Source: Bacilli bacterium | GTDB lineage: Bacteria > Bacillota_I > Bacilli_A > RFN20 > CAG-826 | Reading direction: 5' to 3' | Assembly (NCBI GenBank): GCA_900767825.1 | Contig: CAAGAN010000035.1 | Location: 4,957-68,956, forward strand | Length of the DNA: 64,000 nt | Shown: piece after piece, positions 1 through 10,050 of the stretch | How the letters are laid out: the number at the start of each line of letters is the position of its first letter | Numbering within the stretch: the first letter of the stretch is position 1 | Notes under the pieces: model-generated | The model's database searches: none | Told to the model about the DNA's origin: nothing | What the model saw: only the letters and a program-made list of their open reading frames with translations | Made by a program: the position numbers and the translations under genes

Positions 1-356
1 AAAGTCCCGTTATCGAAACAAATCTCAAATAACGAATCCTTATTTATCTTTATATCCTTGAATAATAATCTGCCTGCGTTAAGTTTAGTTGGATAAGGAT
101 GAAGATAGCAATCGTCGAATAACTTATATAGTTTTGCGTAATCATTATTAATGCAATCTAACATATATGGGTAATTAAAATTCTTATCTTTAAATTCGCC
201 GGGTAATCTTTTATCCCATAAAGAAACCAAATCCAAAGAAATAACTAGATTATCGCTTCCATAAATAAGAGCGCCGATATTCCCGTTCCCTAACATCAAT
301 CCTTCAAAAGAAGTTTTTAATGGTCCTATGTTTCTAAAATAATGTTTGTTTTTCAT
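1..356 (-). CDS. GH95-like glycoside hydrolase, N-terminal part (runs off window)
   Basis: The minus strand is open from an ATG at 354-356 to the window edge (about 118 residues). The N-terminus contains GNGNIGALIYG followed by SLDLVSLWDKR, which resembles the N-terminal beta-sandwich of GH95/GH65-type enzymes (alpha-fucosidase-like proteins begin with a similar GNG-lGA-yG and a leucine-tryptophan segment). No signal peptide is visible, so it may be cytoplasmic. Its ATG overlaps the TGA of the upstream 927-residue gene (ATGA), indicating translational coupling and membership of the same glycan operon. Family assignment rests on a short stretch; the catalytic domain lies outside the window. 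Confidence 0.6.
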   Translation of the reverse strand, partial: MKNKHYFRNIGPLKTSFEGLMLGNGNIGALIYGSDNLVISLDLVSLWDKRLPGEFKDKNFNYPYMLDCINNDYAKLYKLFDDCYLHPYPTKLNAGRLLFKDIKINKDSLFEICFDNGT

Positions 357-3136
357 AAAGATAGCGGGATTAGATATATTCCCTTTCCTGGAGAAATAGA
401 TAATGAAAGAGTTGAATCAATGATCTTTCTTAAATGTTTGGTCCCATTTTCAAAGACAAGGGCATAATTTATTCCATCATTAAACCTTATTGTAGCATTT
501 TTAGTCTCGTTATTGATTTTAGGAGAAGCATAATTCATTAATAAATAGGAATAGTCATTGTTATTTTTATATTCGCTTACTAGCAATGAATCAAAAGAAG
601 AAGAGAAGCTCATTTTATTTAGCGAATTGAGCTTATTATCTAATTTATTGAATTGAATTAAATTCCCATTTGCATAAATTCCAGAATAATCGAAATAAGA
701 ATAATATGGGCTGAATGAATTGATTTCTTCGTTAGCGGTTTTGCTATAACCATATAAATTGGTTTTGCTATAAGTTGAGAAATTAACTAACCCATTATCT
801 AAATTAGAATTGCTTGAATACACAAAATAGGCAATATCATTGCTACCAAAAGCCATATTTGAATACATTTGGAAAAGTATTTCCTCGCTAGAATTAATCC
901 CGCTAATATCATAAGTAGCATCATCCATATTCGTTGAATGGATAAACGTCTTTAATTCCCCTACTCCATATTCTTTAATTCTATTCGCATATAAAGAAAG
1001 ATTATAAAGATGATTCGTAATGACGCTTCCATTTGTCTTAACTGGATATTGATCAAAGCTAGCATAACCTAATGATGGAAATAATTTAGAGAAATAATTA
1101 TTTAGATATGTATTGTAATTATTAAAATTGCCACCATCTCCAAAAGGGAGAAGGTTAATAAATGGTTTGCCTTTGATTTTATATGTATTTAGATATAAAT
1201 CGCTAAAGACAGCATAATTTGACATGCTTTCTTTAACACCTGGTTCATCTTTTAAAAATAGTCCATCATAAGACGAATATAAGGAAGAATAATCTAGTTT
1301 AGACAAGATACATTCCATTACTTCTTTATAAATAGAATCTTTCAAAGTGAAGTTTTGACTTTTACATAAAGCAGACAAATCATAAATAATGGATATAAAA
1401 TCAACCACCTTCAGGTTATATTGGCTGGATTTGGATAATATCAATTTGTTATTAGGCTTTATATTATCCATATAAGCATCAATCGTGGATTCCAATTTGG
1501 CTTTATATTCTTTTTTCTTAGAAGAAATTAGCGCGTTATTGTAATTTTTTAAATCAACGGCAAATTGATTTTCTAATGTTCCGTTTCTCCCGTTATATAA
1601 AGGTATGATCTTGCTAAAACCGGCATTTTTAACATCGCTTAATATCGAATCAGCATTGCTTTCATTAATTTGGGGGACTGCATAGGCGGTTATATCGAAT
1701 TTATCTTCAACCTTCATATTCGGGACATACATTCCATCAATTAATTCGTAACCATCCATTTGGTTTTTATTAATCCCATAGATAGAAGAAAAACTCCAGA
1801 CTCCGCTAGAAATAACATCATGTCCCCCTTCTTTATATTTGCCAATACCTAGATTATTTAGATTCAAGGATGGGAAAATATTTTCATTAACTGGCAAGAC
1901 TATTTCTTTCCATTCATTCGCCTTGAATTGAATCCTATCGACTAAAGTAGCTAACCCAGTATATGTTTCTCTTATCTCAATAGATGTATCTACACTAGTT
2001 TTCATATAGAAGTAAATAACTTCATATGAGCTTATTGATAAAGATAGATTTGGCTTGAACCAAAGCCAATCTTTAGGAGTAGACAAATCGTATAATTCAT
2101 ACACGTCCCTATTATTTTCGTCTTTAACCACTCTAGAAGAGAATGAACATACATAATCGTTATAGATTAAAGAATCTGAACTGCTATTAAATAGAATCGG
2201 ATCTTCTTCTATTACCTTGTTCTCTCCATAGAAACATGTAAATGTTAAATCAGGTATTTCAAAACCAGGCGTACCAAACCAAATAGCTAAACCCAAATCA
2301 GACAAAGTAGATATAGAAGAAGTATCAATGCTAACTAGATTCCACTCACCTTTACGTATTTGATATTGGCTAGTCGATACATAATTCTTTTGTATCCTAT
2401 ATTGCAAGGTATAGTCTTTGCTTGATTTGACATAGAAATTAATAGAAGAAAAAGAAGTAATATCAAAATTGGAATTTAAGTGAATCCAAAATGTATCATT
2501 TCCCGTTATATTCGATAAAGAAATATACTCTTTTACCCCTATTTCATCCCCATAAGTTATTTCATTAATCCTAGTCGCTGAATATTCTTGATTAGCAAAA
2601 TGCATATCATTAGCATCTAACAATCTGCTATACCTAGAATTAAATCTGCTATTTAGATAAACCAAATAAGGGTGATTTGAAATTAAATACCTAAATGAAT
2701 CATCAAGGTTTTGATAATCGTGATTGCATTCATTTAAGGATATAAAATCTATAAAAGACAAGTTCTCTTTATGGTTATATATAGATTCAATCTTATTATT
2801 TAGGATTTTACCTTGTTTTGAGTAAGATAAAACTACTCTTTCATCGTTATTATCAAGGCTATTTAGGAAATCAGTGCTCAAATATTTAGGTTCACTTACA
2901 TTCCCTGAAGTAGGTCTATCAAAGCAATAGGAATTATGGTTGCAACAAATGTAATATTCTTTGTTCCCGTTATTATCCAAGCTAGGTTCTAAAGAAAGAT
3001 AATGATTCCAGTTGCAAGAAGAATCATGACTATTCTCATTAGCCATGGTTTCAAGTTGATTATGCGAAGTAAAAATTAGACCCATAGAGAGCAATGAAAT
3101 AGATAATATTGAAGATAAAACCATTTTATGTTCCAT
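353..3136 (-). CDS. Secreted multidomain glycoside-hydrolase-like protein
   Basis: 927 residues with a Sec signal (about 1-30). A Cys/His cluster follows (C41, H45-Y46, C64-C65, H67), then two related beta-sandwich modules (about 190-310 and 315-455) with phrases such as FYVKSS and YFYMKT, typical of carbohydrate-binding folds. The C-terminal half (about 480-830) is TIM-barrel-like with Asp630-Glu631-Pro632 as candidate catalytic acid and a later FDQYP segment. The same DEP and (F/Y)D-Y segments occur in the genes at 4442-5620 and 8596-10050, so these are paralogues. Substrate unknown; the operon context (CUT1 importer, GH95-like gene) points to extracellular glycan binding or cleavage. Enzyme activity is inferred. 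Confidence 0.6.
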   Translation of the reverse strand: MEHKMVLSSILSISLLSMGLIFTSHNQLETMANENSHDSSCNWNHYLSLEPSLDNNGNKEYYICCNHNSYCFDRPTSGNVSEPKYLSTDFLNSLDNNDERVVLSYSKQGKILNNKIESIYNHKENLSFIDFISLNECNHDYQNLDDSFRYLISNHPYLVYLNSRFNSRYSRLLDANDMHFANQEYSATRINEITYGDEIGVKEYISLSNITGNDTFWIHLNSNFDITSFSSINFYVKSSKDYTLQYRIQKNYVSTSQYQIRKGEWNLVSIDTSSISTLSDLGLAIWFGTPGFEIPDLTFTCFYGENKVIEEDPILFNSSSDSLIYNDYVCSFSSRVVKDENNRDVYELYDLSTPKDWLWFKPNLSLSISSYEVIYFYMKTSVDTSIEIRETYTGLATLVDRIQFKANEWKEIVLPVNENIFPSLNLNNLGIGKYKEGGHDVISSGVWSFSSIYGINKNQMDGYELIDGMYVPNMKVEDKFDITAYAVPQINESNADSILSDVKNAGFSKIIPLYNGRNGTLENQFAVDLKNYNNALISSKKKEYKAKLESTIDAYMDNIKPNNKLILSKSSQYNLKVVDFISIIYDLSALCKSQNFTLKDSIYKEVMECILSKLDYSSLYSSYDGLFLKDEPGVKESMSNYAVFSDLYLNTYKIKGKPFINLLPFGDGGNFNNYNTYLNNYFSKLFPSLGYASFDQYPVKTNGSVITNHLYNLSLYANRIKEYGVGELKTFIHSTNMDDATYDISGINSSEEILFQMYSNMAFGSNDIAYFVYSSNSNLDNGLVNFSTYSKTNLYGYSKTANEEINSFSPYYSYFDYSGIYANGNLIQFNKLDNKLNSLNKMSFSSSFDSLLVSEYKNNNDYSYLLMNYASPKINNETKNATIRFNDGINYALVFENGTKHLRKIIDSTLSLSISPGKGIYLIPLSL

Positions 3137-3147
3137 AACCTAAATAA

Positions 3148-3173
3148 TGGGGCAGCCAATTAAGGCCACCCCA
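3148..3173 (-). terminator. Weak intergenic hairpin
   Basis: TGGGGCAGCC and GGCCACCCCA form a stem with a 2x2 internal loop around AATTAA, between two minus-strand genes. On the minus strand the tail is only moderately U-rich (TTATTTAGG), so this may be a partial terminator or processing site inside the operon rather than its end. Confidence 0.35.
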
Positions 3174-3183
3174 TAATGCATTT

Positions 3184-4442
3184 TTATTTTAAGATTCCGT
3201 AGATTGAACCAATTGACCAAACAATGTTTGTTCTTGGGGTATCGTTTCCCCAAGAAGCCGGGGCAATATCAATCAATCTTGAATATATGTCATCAACGTT
3301 GATTTCAATCTTGGTCCATGTATCGGCAGCTAGTTTCATGCCTTTATATGCACCCGTTTCCCAAGCATCATTTTTGATTTCTAAATTATCAATGGCAACG
3401 CTAGACTTGATATAGAAATATACAGAAGAATATTTACTTAAAGAAATTGCCCTTACAAGAGAATCCCTTTGATCTTCGGCAACATCCTTATCATTGATTC
3501 TAGCCTTAAACCAAAGAATACCTTGATTATTCGATTCTTTAATATCAATACAAGAATATGTTCCTATTGTTGGATCAACCTTTTTAGAAATCTCCAATTT
3601 TCCTGCTGGAGAAGAATAATTTTGGGGAACATATGTATTCAATTCGTTAGAAACATCGAAAACAGTTTCTTGATTGATTGTCTTTTTAACTCCATACATA
3701 GAAGTAATCGACCAAACAAGATTGGTTTTTTGTCCCCATGAGGCAAATGAAACGTTTTCTACTGTTGAAATTGTTTCGCTAACTGGAACCTCAATTTTTG
3801 TCCAAGTATTTTCTTCAAGAACAATTTTACCGCCAGCAACACCATAATCATCTTTTGCACCAACCCCAAAATTAGTAATCTTTTGATTGGATTTTATATA
3901 GAAAATGACAGAAGAATAATTCTTTAGCGAGTCGGTTAAAGCAGGCCTAAGCCGAGGGCATCTCCTTCGGCTTTATTAATGTCCATTCTAACGTAATCGC
4001 CATAAACATCATCTTTTTGGCCTGTTTTATGGTCGAAGTTTGCTATTCCATAATTATTAGGAACATAATACTGTGCCTTCGTGTCATAAAGCACATCCAT
4101 ATCTTCGTATAAAGATGGGATATAACGATCATCACCAAAGACAAGTTCATCAAAATAAAGTCCATCTAACGGGCCTTTGTCCACTACCGTGCCAACTTCT
4201 GGGGCAGTGAATAGATGTTTCCCTGGATGATTGCAACAAGCCCAGAATTCTTTTGAACCATGTTTGTTATAAGTTGCATCCACCTTGTCATAATGGTTGA
4301 AGATACAGCTTGGAGTATGGGCGTCTCCAGCCTGGACGGTATAGAAAGCTGCACCTTTATTGACTAATAAGGCAGTTCCTGCGATTAATGATGCTGAGAC
4401 CAATCCGATAATGATTAGTTTTTTATTTCTTGTAATATTCAT
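3184..4442 (-). pseudogene. Secreted carbohydrate-binding-like protein, split by a frameshift
   Basis: The first part (3936-4442) has a signal peptide and a Cys/His cluster like that of the 927-residue protein (C-x3-HY near residue 46, then a Gly/Lys/Glu stretch and CC-x-H). It stops at TAA near 3936. A second frame continues without interruption to 3184 with two further modules carrying SSVIFYIKS and SSVYFYIKSS, the same fold seen in the neighbour. Joining the parts needs a single-base shift near 3946-3960, close to a GGG run. Repaired, it would be about 420 residues of signal, Cys/His domain and two beta-sandwich modules, with no hydrolase domain, so perhaps a surface glycan-binding protein. 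Its ATG overlaps the preceding stop by one base. Confidence 0.7.
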
Positions 4443-5620
4443 TAGATATTACCTCCTTCCAAATTTAGTTTGGCTAATTTAATTAATTTGAATTCGCCAG
4501 GAAGCAGCCAAAAATCTTCCTTTTTATTATTTGCTTCGAATTCAAAATGATTTCCTAGATTTTGATTTCCGTTTGTAATCATTAGATATCTGTCATTATT
4601 GGTTTTATCTATAAAATGGCTCATGAATGTAAGGAACTTCCTTTCCATCTTGAAAGAAGAAATGCCATCATCTTCATAGTCAAAACCATTGTTTTCATCT
4701 AGATATCTAACTGAGACGAATTTTAGATTATCAAATAAGGGGAAATAATTTTCTATAACCCTTCTTTGCTCTACTTTTAGATATTGATAAGTTGGGGTTT
4801 CGATTAGGTTTTCTCCAATAAACGGGGCGTTCCCATAACCTGTATCAAGAGAGTTTTGATGGAAATAGAACCACATAATTCCATCAGCTCCATGGGCTAA
4901 AGAAGTCGATATTTGCCACCTAAAGTCATTGCAATTAGGCTCGCGGTACTTCCAATGTCCTATAGACAATAAAGACACAACAAAAGGAATATTAAACTTG
5001 TTACATACTTTTCTATAATTCCTTATATCATAAAGGAAGTATTCGATTCCTTTTTTTGAATCCAAATAAGAATCAAAGCATTGGGTATAATGATCAAAAC
5101 CAATCAATTTGATATTAGTTTCTTTTAATATCTTAGATACTAACTCGAAGAAAAAATCTTCGGTTAATCCATACTTTTCCGATTCTTCTTTATCGTTCCA
5201 GTAAGGTAATAGATTCCCCCACGGCAATAGATTAGGCATTATCTTTTGGACTAAGTTTGCCGTAAAGATGAAATTATCGATATGTTCGAAATTTGGCTCA
5301 TCTCCAATATAGAATCCAAAAGTCGCTTTATGCTTTCCAAAATCCAGATAGGCTTGCCTTACTTCGATTTCAAATTGTTCCCTAGAAATTTCATCTAGCC
5401 TAAGATAGCTAGTCCTATCATCATTTATTATTACTTTGATGTCATTTTTACCGCATTCATCAAGAAGTTCGATAATTCTTTCCTTCTTGCATTTATTAGG
5501 ATTATAGGCAAAAGACATCGCAACATTTGTCCCGCATTCTTTCCATTTGCTAACGATATATTTGATATCTATAGAATCATTTATGTATAAATAATTCCAA
5601 AACGAGAATATCTTCTTCAT
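4442..5620 (-). CDS. Cytoplasmic glycoside-hydrolase-like TIM-barrel protein
   Basis: 392 residues without a signal peptide. The pattern is TIM-barrel-like: FGFYIGDEPN puts a candidate acid pair at Asp107-Glu108, followed by IGFDHYTQ and then ADGIMWFYFH. The same order (DEP, aromatic-Asp-Tyr, alanine/glycine-rich strand) is found in the two secreted paralogues of this locus, so this is probably the intracellular member that processes imported material. It directly abuts the ATPase gene upstream and overlaps the next gene by one base. I cannot name the GH family; the role is inferred from motif and context. Confidence 0.6.
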   Translation of the reverse strand: MKKIFSFWNYLYINDSIDIKYIVSKWKECGTNVAMSFAYNPNKCKKERIIELLDECGKNDIKVIINDDRTSYLRLDEISREQFEIEVRQAYLDFGKHKATFGFYIGDEPNFEHIDNFIFTANLVQKIMPNLLPWGNLLPYWNDKEESEKYGLTEDFFFELVSKILKETNIKLIGFDHYTQCFDSYLDSKKGIEYFLYDIRNYRKVCNKFNIPFVVSLLSIGHWKYREPNCNDFRWQISTSLAHGADGIMWFYFHQNSLDTGYGNAPFIGENLIETPTYQYLKVEQRRVIENYFPLFDNLKFVSVRYLDENNGFDYEDDGISSFKMERKFLTFMSHFIDKTNNDRYLMITNGNQNLGNHFEFEANNKKEDFWLLPGEFKLIKLAKLNLEGGNI

Positions 5621-7153
5621 TTACCTAATCCTTTCTTGGGTAAGCGCATCAAAGAAATAGAGTTTTTCCCTATTTATCTTGAATTTGAGCTTTTCTTTTA
5701 TATCAGGAGATATTGGTTTATTAGTTTTAACTGCAATAGGAGATGAATTGAAATCACCATATAAGATGAATTCATTTCCTAATAGTTCGACACTTTTCAA
5801 AGCAAATTGGATATCGGAATCATCTTTAACAATATCGATATCGTCAGGACGGATGCCTAAGATAACTTCCTTGTTTTCATAATCTTTCAATATCTTTATT
5901 TGGGCTTTATTTAGTTCTAATTCAAATTCATCTTCTTTCTCGATATGAGAGAAGATAAATTTATTATCCTTAATTGTCCCTTTAAGGAAATTCATTGAAG
6001 GAGAGCCTATGAATCCAGCGACAAACATATTGTTAGGATCTTTAAATGCCTTCATTGGCTTATCTATTTGTTGGACAATGCCATCTTTCATAATGACAAT
6101 CCTATCTGCTAAAGTCATTGCCTCGACTTGGTCATGGGTAACATAGATTGTAGTAGCCCCAACTGCTTTATGGATTGAAGCAATCTCGGCCCTAGTCTGT
6201 ACACGTAATTTGGCATCCAAGTTTGATAAAGGTTCATCCATAAGGAATACCTTTGGTTTTCTAACAATCGCCCTGCCTAAAGCCACTCTTTGCCTTTGGC
6301 CACCAGAGAGTTCGCTTGGGAAACGAGATAAATATTTAGCTAAATCAAGAATCCTCGCCGCATGATAGACTTCATAATCTATTTCATATGGATATAGTTT
6401 TCTTTTCTTTAGGATTTCACTTGGAGAAGAAGATATTTCCTTTAAAATTGCTTCTTTTTCTTTCTTGCTATCCTCTATAGATTCAAGGTCTTTTAGAAGC
6501 ATAGAGACAAATTCATCATCTTTTTCTTCATTAGGTGCATTCTTTTCTTTTTCCAATAAAGAAGAAACAAAGCTAATCTCATCATCGATTTCCTTTATTT
6601 CCTTTGTTAGTCTTTTGATACGTTTAATATCATTACCAATAATAGGTTTCCTGACTTTATAGATTTGTTCTAAGGCATCTTCGATTTCCTTGTAATTAGA
6701 AAGATATTCATCAACAAGGCTATCCTCTTCTTTTTTAGAAAGTGCTTTAGATATATCGTTAGATTTCTTCTTCAATTCAAGAAGTTTCTTTTTTAATGAG
6801 TCTAGTTCTTCGCTTTTTGTATATATTGGTAAATAAGACTTATTAATAGTAAGCGAATAAGCCATATTCCTATATACGGACATATGGGGATATAAGGCGT
6901 AATTTTGGAAAACCATCGATATATTCCTGTCTTTTGGAGGAACATAATTCATTAGTTTCCCATCGATATAGAATTCCCCACTGCTAATATCCTCTAATCC
7001 TGCAATCATTCTTAAAGTAGTAGACTTGCCACATCCAGAAGGGCCAACGAATACAATGAATTCCTTATCTTTTATCTCTAGATTGAAATCAATGACGGCA
7101 TGGACATTGTTTGGATATATCTTATTTATGTTCTTTAAAACTATATTAGCCAT
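5621..7153 (-). CDS. CUT1 ABC transporter ATPase, MalK/UgpC type with a large insertion
   Basis: 510 residues; MalK-type proteins are usually about 370. Walker A GPSGCGKST at 37-45, Q-loop VFQNYALYPH (Gln83), signature LSGGQRQR at 282-289, Walker B VFLMDE at 302-307, switch histidine in YVTHDQ and a C-terminal TOBE-like regulatory domain. A lysine/glutamate-rich, coiled-coil-like insertion of about 155 residues (about 105-262) lies between Q-loop and signature, where the helical subdomain is normally short. Mycoplasma UgpC/MsmK-like ATPases are also enlarged, which supports Mollicutes affinity. It energises the two permeases at 12331-14182. It overlaps the upstream binding-protein gene by 8 bases. 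Confidence 0.9.
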   Translation of the reverse strand: MANIVLKNINKIYPNNVHAVIDFNLEIKDKEFIVFVGPSGCGKSTTLRMIAGLEDISSGEFYIDGKLMNYVPPKDRNISMVFQNYALYPHMSVYRNMAYSLTINKSYLPIYTKSEELDSLKKKLLELKKKSNDISKALSKKEEDSLVDEYLSNYKEIEDALEQIYKVRKPIIGNDIKRIKRLTKEIKEIDDEISFVSSLLEKEKNAPNEEKDDEFVSMLLKDLESIEDSKKEKEAILKEISSSPSEILKKRKLYPYEIDYEVYHAARILDLAKYLSRFPSELSGGQRQRVALGRAIVRKPKVFLMDEPLSNLDAKLRVQTRAEIASIHKAVGATTIYVTHDQVEAMTLADRIVIMKDGIVQQIDKPMKAFKDPNNMFVAGFIGSPSMNFLKGTIKDNKFIFSHIEKEDEFELELNKAQIKILKDYENKEVILGIRPDDIDIVKDDSDIQFALKSVELLGNEFILYGDFNSSPIAVKTNKPISPDIKEKLKFKINREKLYFFDALTQERIR

Positions 7154-8582
7154 CTATTTCCCCCAAATATGCAGATTCTTCAATCCATCTAGACCAGCTA
7201 TCTTTTGCATATTTATAATCGGAATCTATGCAGAAAGATGGGGTGTATTTATCTGGATTAGAATACATTCTCTTGTACCAATAACCACCTTGGGGATATA
7301 GAGTTGCCTTATTTGCAACGGCAACATTGGCCTTGCTATTTGGGACATATAAACAGTAATTAGAAGCAATATCTAAAACCGATTTCCCAAATCCTGACAT
7401 ATCCTTATAGGCATTATTTGAAGAAGAATAATCATATTTTAATGGACGTACTGCATTAGAATATTTTGTATAGAGTTCGCAAGAAGACTTCCTTGACATG
7501 AATTTAAGGAATTCTTTGGCATCAGAGATATTGCTAGCCGCGCTAGGAATAAAACAATTGCCAACGAAATCTGCGCTAACTACTTGTTCGTTCTTATCAT
7601 TAGTTTTATATCCATCATTATGGAGAATATTATTACTATCATCGCTAATTTCAGGAACCGCAAACATCTTAAACGTTGGAGAAGATGCATTCATGTATGG
7701 CTTCATTTCGTTTTCAAACCAAGATCCATTTAGCATCATCGCAGCTTCGTAAGTAAGTAACTTAGATTGACCTTCTGTTGCATTCATAGTCATTGAATTC
7801 TCGCAGCAATAAGAACTATCAAAGAATATTTCCTTTAATAAAGTCATTCCCTTTAATTTGCCTTTAGAAACACTAGGAGCATAAACTTCAGGAGAATCAA
7901 ACTTATAGAAATTATCCATGTTTGCAATTCCTTCAAAAGAAGTCATCCACCCATCGATTCCATAATATAGATATCCATCAGCCCCATTCCCGCAATAGAC
8001 TAGTGGCTTAATCGAATTGCCGCCAAGTTTGGTATTATCTATAGTCTCGCATAATTCTTTTAATTCTTTTGTAGTCTTAGGTAAATTCCACTTCTTTGCT
8101 TCAAAAAGGGTGGAATTATAGACAAAACCATTGATGTTATAATATTCAGGAATACTCCAATAGGAACCACGATATTCACTGCTTTTTTTAGCATTGTCAT
8201 CAAGACGGTCTAATAAGGTTTCGCCATTCTCGACTTCTTCTTTCATCAAATCGGACAAGTCATAGATATATCCTTTAGTGGACCAATCATAGATATTGCC
8301 AATGGTCCTGTTATAGATCATGATGTCACTTAAATTGGAACTTTGTTCTAGTTTGGTTGCCGTAGTAGATGCCATTTCTCTATTCGGAATTAGTTTTACT
8401 TTGACATCTTTATGTTCTTCCATAAAGGCTTCTGCTAGCTTTTCATATGGAGTTAAGCCAAATCCACCTTTTACGAATTCTATTTTCAATATACGTTTAT
8501 TGCCATCTCCATTAGTCCCACAGCTAGTTAGCAGCAATAGCGATGTTGCTAATAAAGGTAATGCTTTCTTAAATTTTGACAT
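7146..8582 (-). CDS. Extracellular sugar-binding lipoprotein, CUT1 family
   Basis: 478 residues with a lipoprotein signal, LLLLTSC, giving Cys21 as the lipid anchor. The body has the layout of family 1 solute-binding proteins: early YEKLAEAFMEEH, a two-lobe length, and aromatic-rich segments. It should capture an oligosaccharide and deliver it to the permease pair in the same operon. The gene starts 13 bases after the upstream hydrolase-like lipoprotein gene and overlaps the ATPase gene. Ligand identity is not readable from sequence. Confidence 0.88.
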   Translation of the reverse strand: MSKFKKALPLLATSLLLLTSCGTNGDGNKRILKIEFVKGGFGLTPYEKLAEAFMEEHKDVKVKLIPNREMASTTATKLEQSSNLSDIMIYNRTIGNIYDWSTKGYIYDLSDLMKEEVENGETLLDRLDDNAKKSSEYRGSYWSIPEYYNINGFVYNSTLFEAKKWNLPKTTKELKELCETIDNTKLGGNSIKPLVYCGNGADGYLYYGIDGWMTSFEGIANMDNFYKFDSPEVYAPSVSKGKLKGMTLLKEIFFDSSYCCENSMTMNATEGQSKLLTYEAAMMLNGSWFENEMKPYMNASSPTFKMFAVPEISDDSNNILHNDGYKTNDKNEQVVSADFVGNCFIPSAASNISDAKEFLKFMSRKSSCELYTKYSNAVRPLKYDYSSSNNAYKDMSGFGKSVLDIASNYCLYVPNSKANVAVANKATLYPQGGYWYKRMYSNPDKYTPSFCIDSDYKYAKDSWSRWIEESAYLGEIDG

Positions 8583-8595
8583 TATTAAAATCCTC

Positions 8596-10050
8596 CTACT
8601 TTATTGGAATTAAATATCTTCCTTCTCCTGGATATAATTTGAATTTATATTCCCCATTCGAAGGCAATCTAACTAACATCTTTTGGCCAAATCTATACAT
8701 AAGTAGCCCTTTGGCGTTATTGAATTTCAAAGTGACTTCATCGATTTTGTTTTCATATGGATCGGTGAAATTCATTAGCATAAAGGCATCATCATTAGTT
8801 TCTTTATGCTTAAAGCTAGTGAGGAGAGTATCTTCGCTAGCAGAATTTATCTTCACCCTGTCAAAATAATCGACATGTTCGACTAAATTAGCAAAGTTTT
8901 GGTTATCATAAAGTTCATTCGCATTGAAGTAAGTAACATTATCAAAATCATAAGAGGTCAAGACATCTTCAAATGAATGAACTTCGTTATTTACTTGGCT
9001 AGCCAAATCATAGGTATAGTTATAAGTACCATCGTAATAATTAAATAAGGCAAATTCCCCATCTTTAGCGGATTTGTCCCCTGCATATTCATAATAAGTG
9101 AGGTTTCTAGATCCAAAGGCCAAAGATGTATAGACTTGGAATCTAAAATCTGCAATAGAAGTCAAATCCCTTAATCCGGTAAAGTCACCTTTAGTCTGGA
9201 CAAAACTTCTTAATTCGATATTGTTAGCCTTTGCTTTTAAAGCCGCTAATTGAAGATTTAGCAAATATTGACTTCTTAAATAGGAACCATCTCCACCTAG
9301 AAATGGATAGAAATCATAAGAAATATAACCGATTTTCTTTCCTATTAATTCAATATATCTATCTAGATATTGGCTATAGGAGAAGCCACCCATATGATCT
9401 TTTCCACTTGCATAAATAGGAAGAAGATTAACTAGAGGTTCACCTTCGGCATTTAATTGCTTCATCCTTTCTAAATAGGCATTTACTTCCCAGCTTACAT
9501 TTTCTAATTCATCATAAGTAGGTTCGTCGTAGCAGAAATTACCAGCATAGTTATCGTGATGGATATATTTATTGTCATCAGTAAATATCTTATCGATTAT
9601 TCTATTTACTTCTTCTTGGCTATTGATTCCTTTTGAATAACAATAGCCACTTGGTTGGGTCAATCCATAAAAAGACCAATCCCTAACATAATATTCAAGG
9701 TTATATTTTTTCGCTAATTCAAGGGCAATTAAAGCGTGTTCTTCTGCCTTTTTAGCCCTATTTTCAATAGTAACCTCTAACGAAGAAGTCTCGCTAGATG
9801 CGCCTTCATATAAAGCAATTACTTTATTAAAGCCAGCATCTGCAATCTTTTTATAATGCTCATCAGTCAAGGTGTTAACGTTTTTGCTTACTCCGTTCCA
9901 ACTTCCTACGGTTGGTCCAGCATAGGCAACAAAAGTTACTTTATCTTGGCTAGAAAAAGTTGGCTCAGCAATAGACCCTAGCGAATTGCAGCCTGATAAA
10001 ATAGAGATAACAGGCATTAATACCAATAAGGAAACTTTCTTATTTTTCAT
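8596..10050 (-). CDS. Lipoprotein glycoside-hydrolase-like protein
   Basis: 484 residues; lipobox ILSGC gives Cys21 anchoring at the outer membrane face. The central region contains NFCYDEPTYDE (Asp175-Glu176-Pro177), then YISYDFYPF, then TSLAFGSRN and YYEYAG, matching the order in the 927- and 392-residue paralogues. I infer a surface-tethered glycan-cleaving enzyme that feeds the adjacent binding protein, but no family member was positively identified and activity is unproven. It overlaps the end of the upstream gene by 11 bases, consistent with coupled translation. Confidence 0.6.
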   Translation of the reverse strand: MKNKKVSLLVLMPVISILSGCNSLGSIAEPTFSSQDKVTFVAYAGPTVGSWNGVSKNVNTLTDEHYKKIADAGFNKVIALYEGASSETSSLEVTIENRAKKAEEHALIALELAKKYNLEYYVRDWSFYGLTQPSGYCYSKGINSQEEVNRIIDKIFTDDNKYIHHDNYAGNFCYDEPTYDELENVSWEVNAYLERMKQLNAEGEPLVNLLPIYASGKDHMGGFSYSQYLDRYIELIGKKIGYISYDFYPFLGGDGSYLRSQYLLNLQLAALKAKANNIELRSFVQTKGDFTGLRDLTSIADFRFQVYTSLAFGSRNLTYYEYAGDKSAKDGEFALFNYYDGTYNYTYDLASQVNNEVHSFEDVLTSYDFDNVTYFNANELYDNQNFANLVEHVDYFDRVKINSASEDTLLTSFKHKETNDDAFMLMNFTDPYENKIDEVTLKFNNAKGLLMYRFGQKMLVRLPSNGEYKFKLYPGEGRYLIPIK

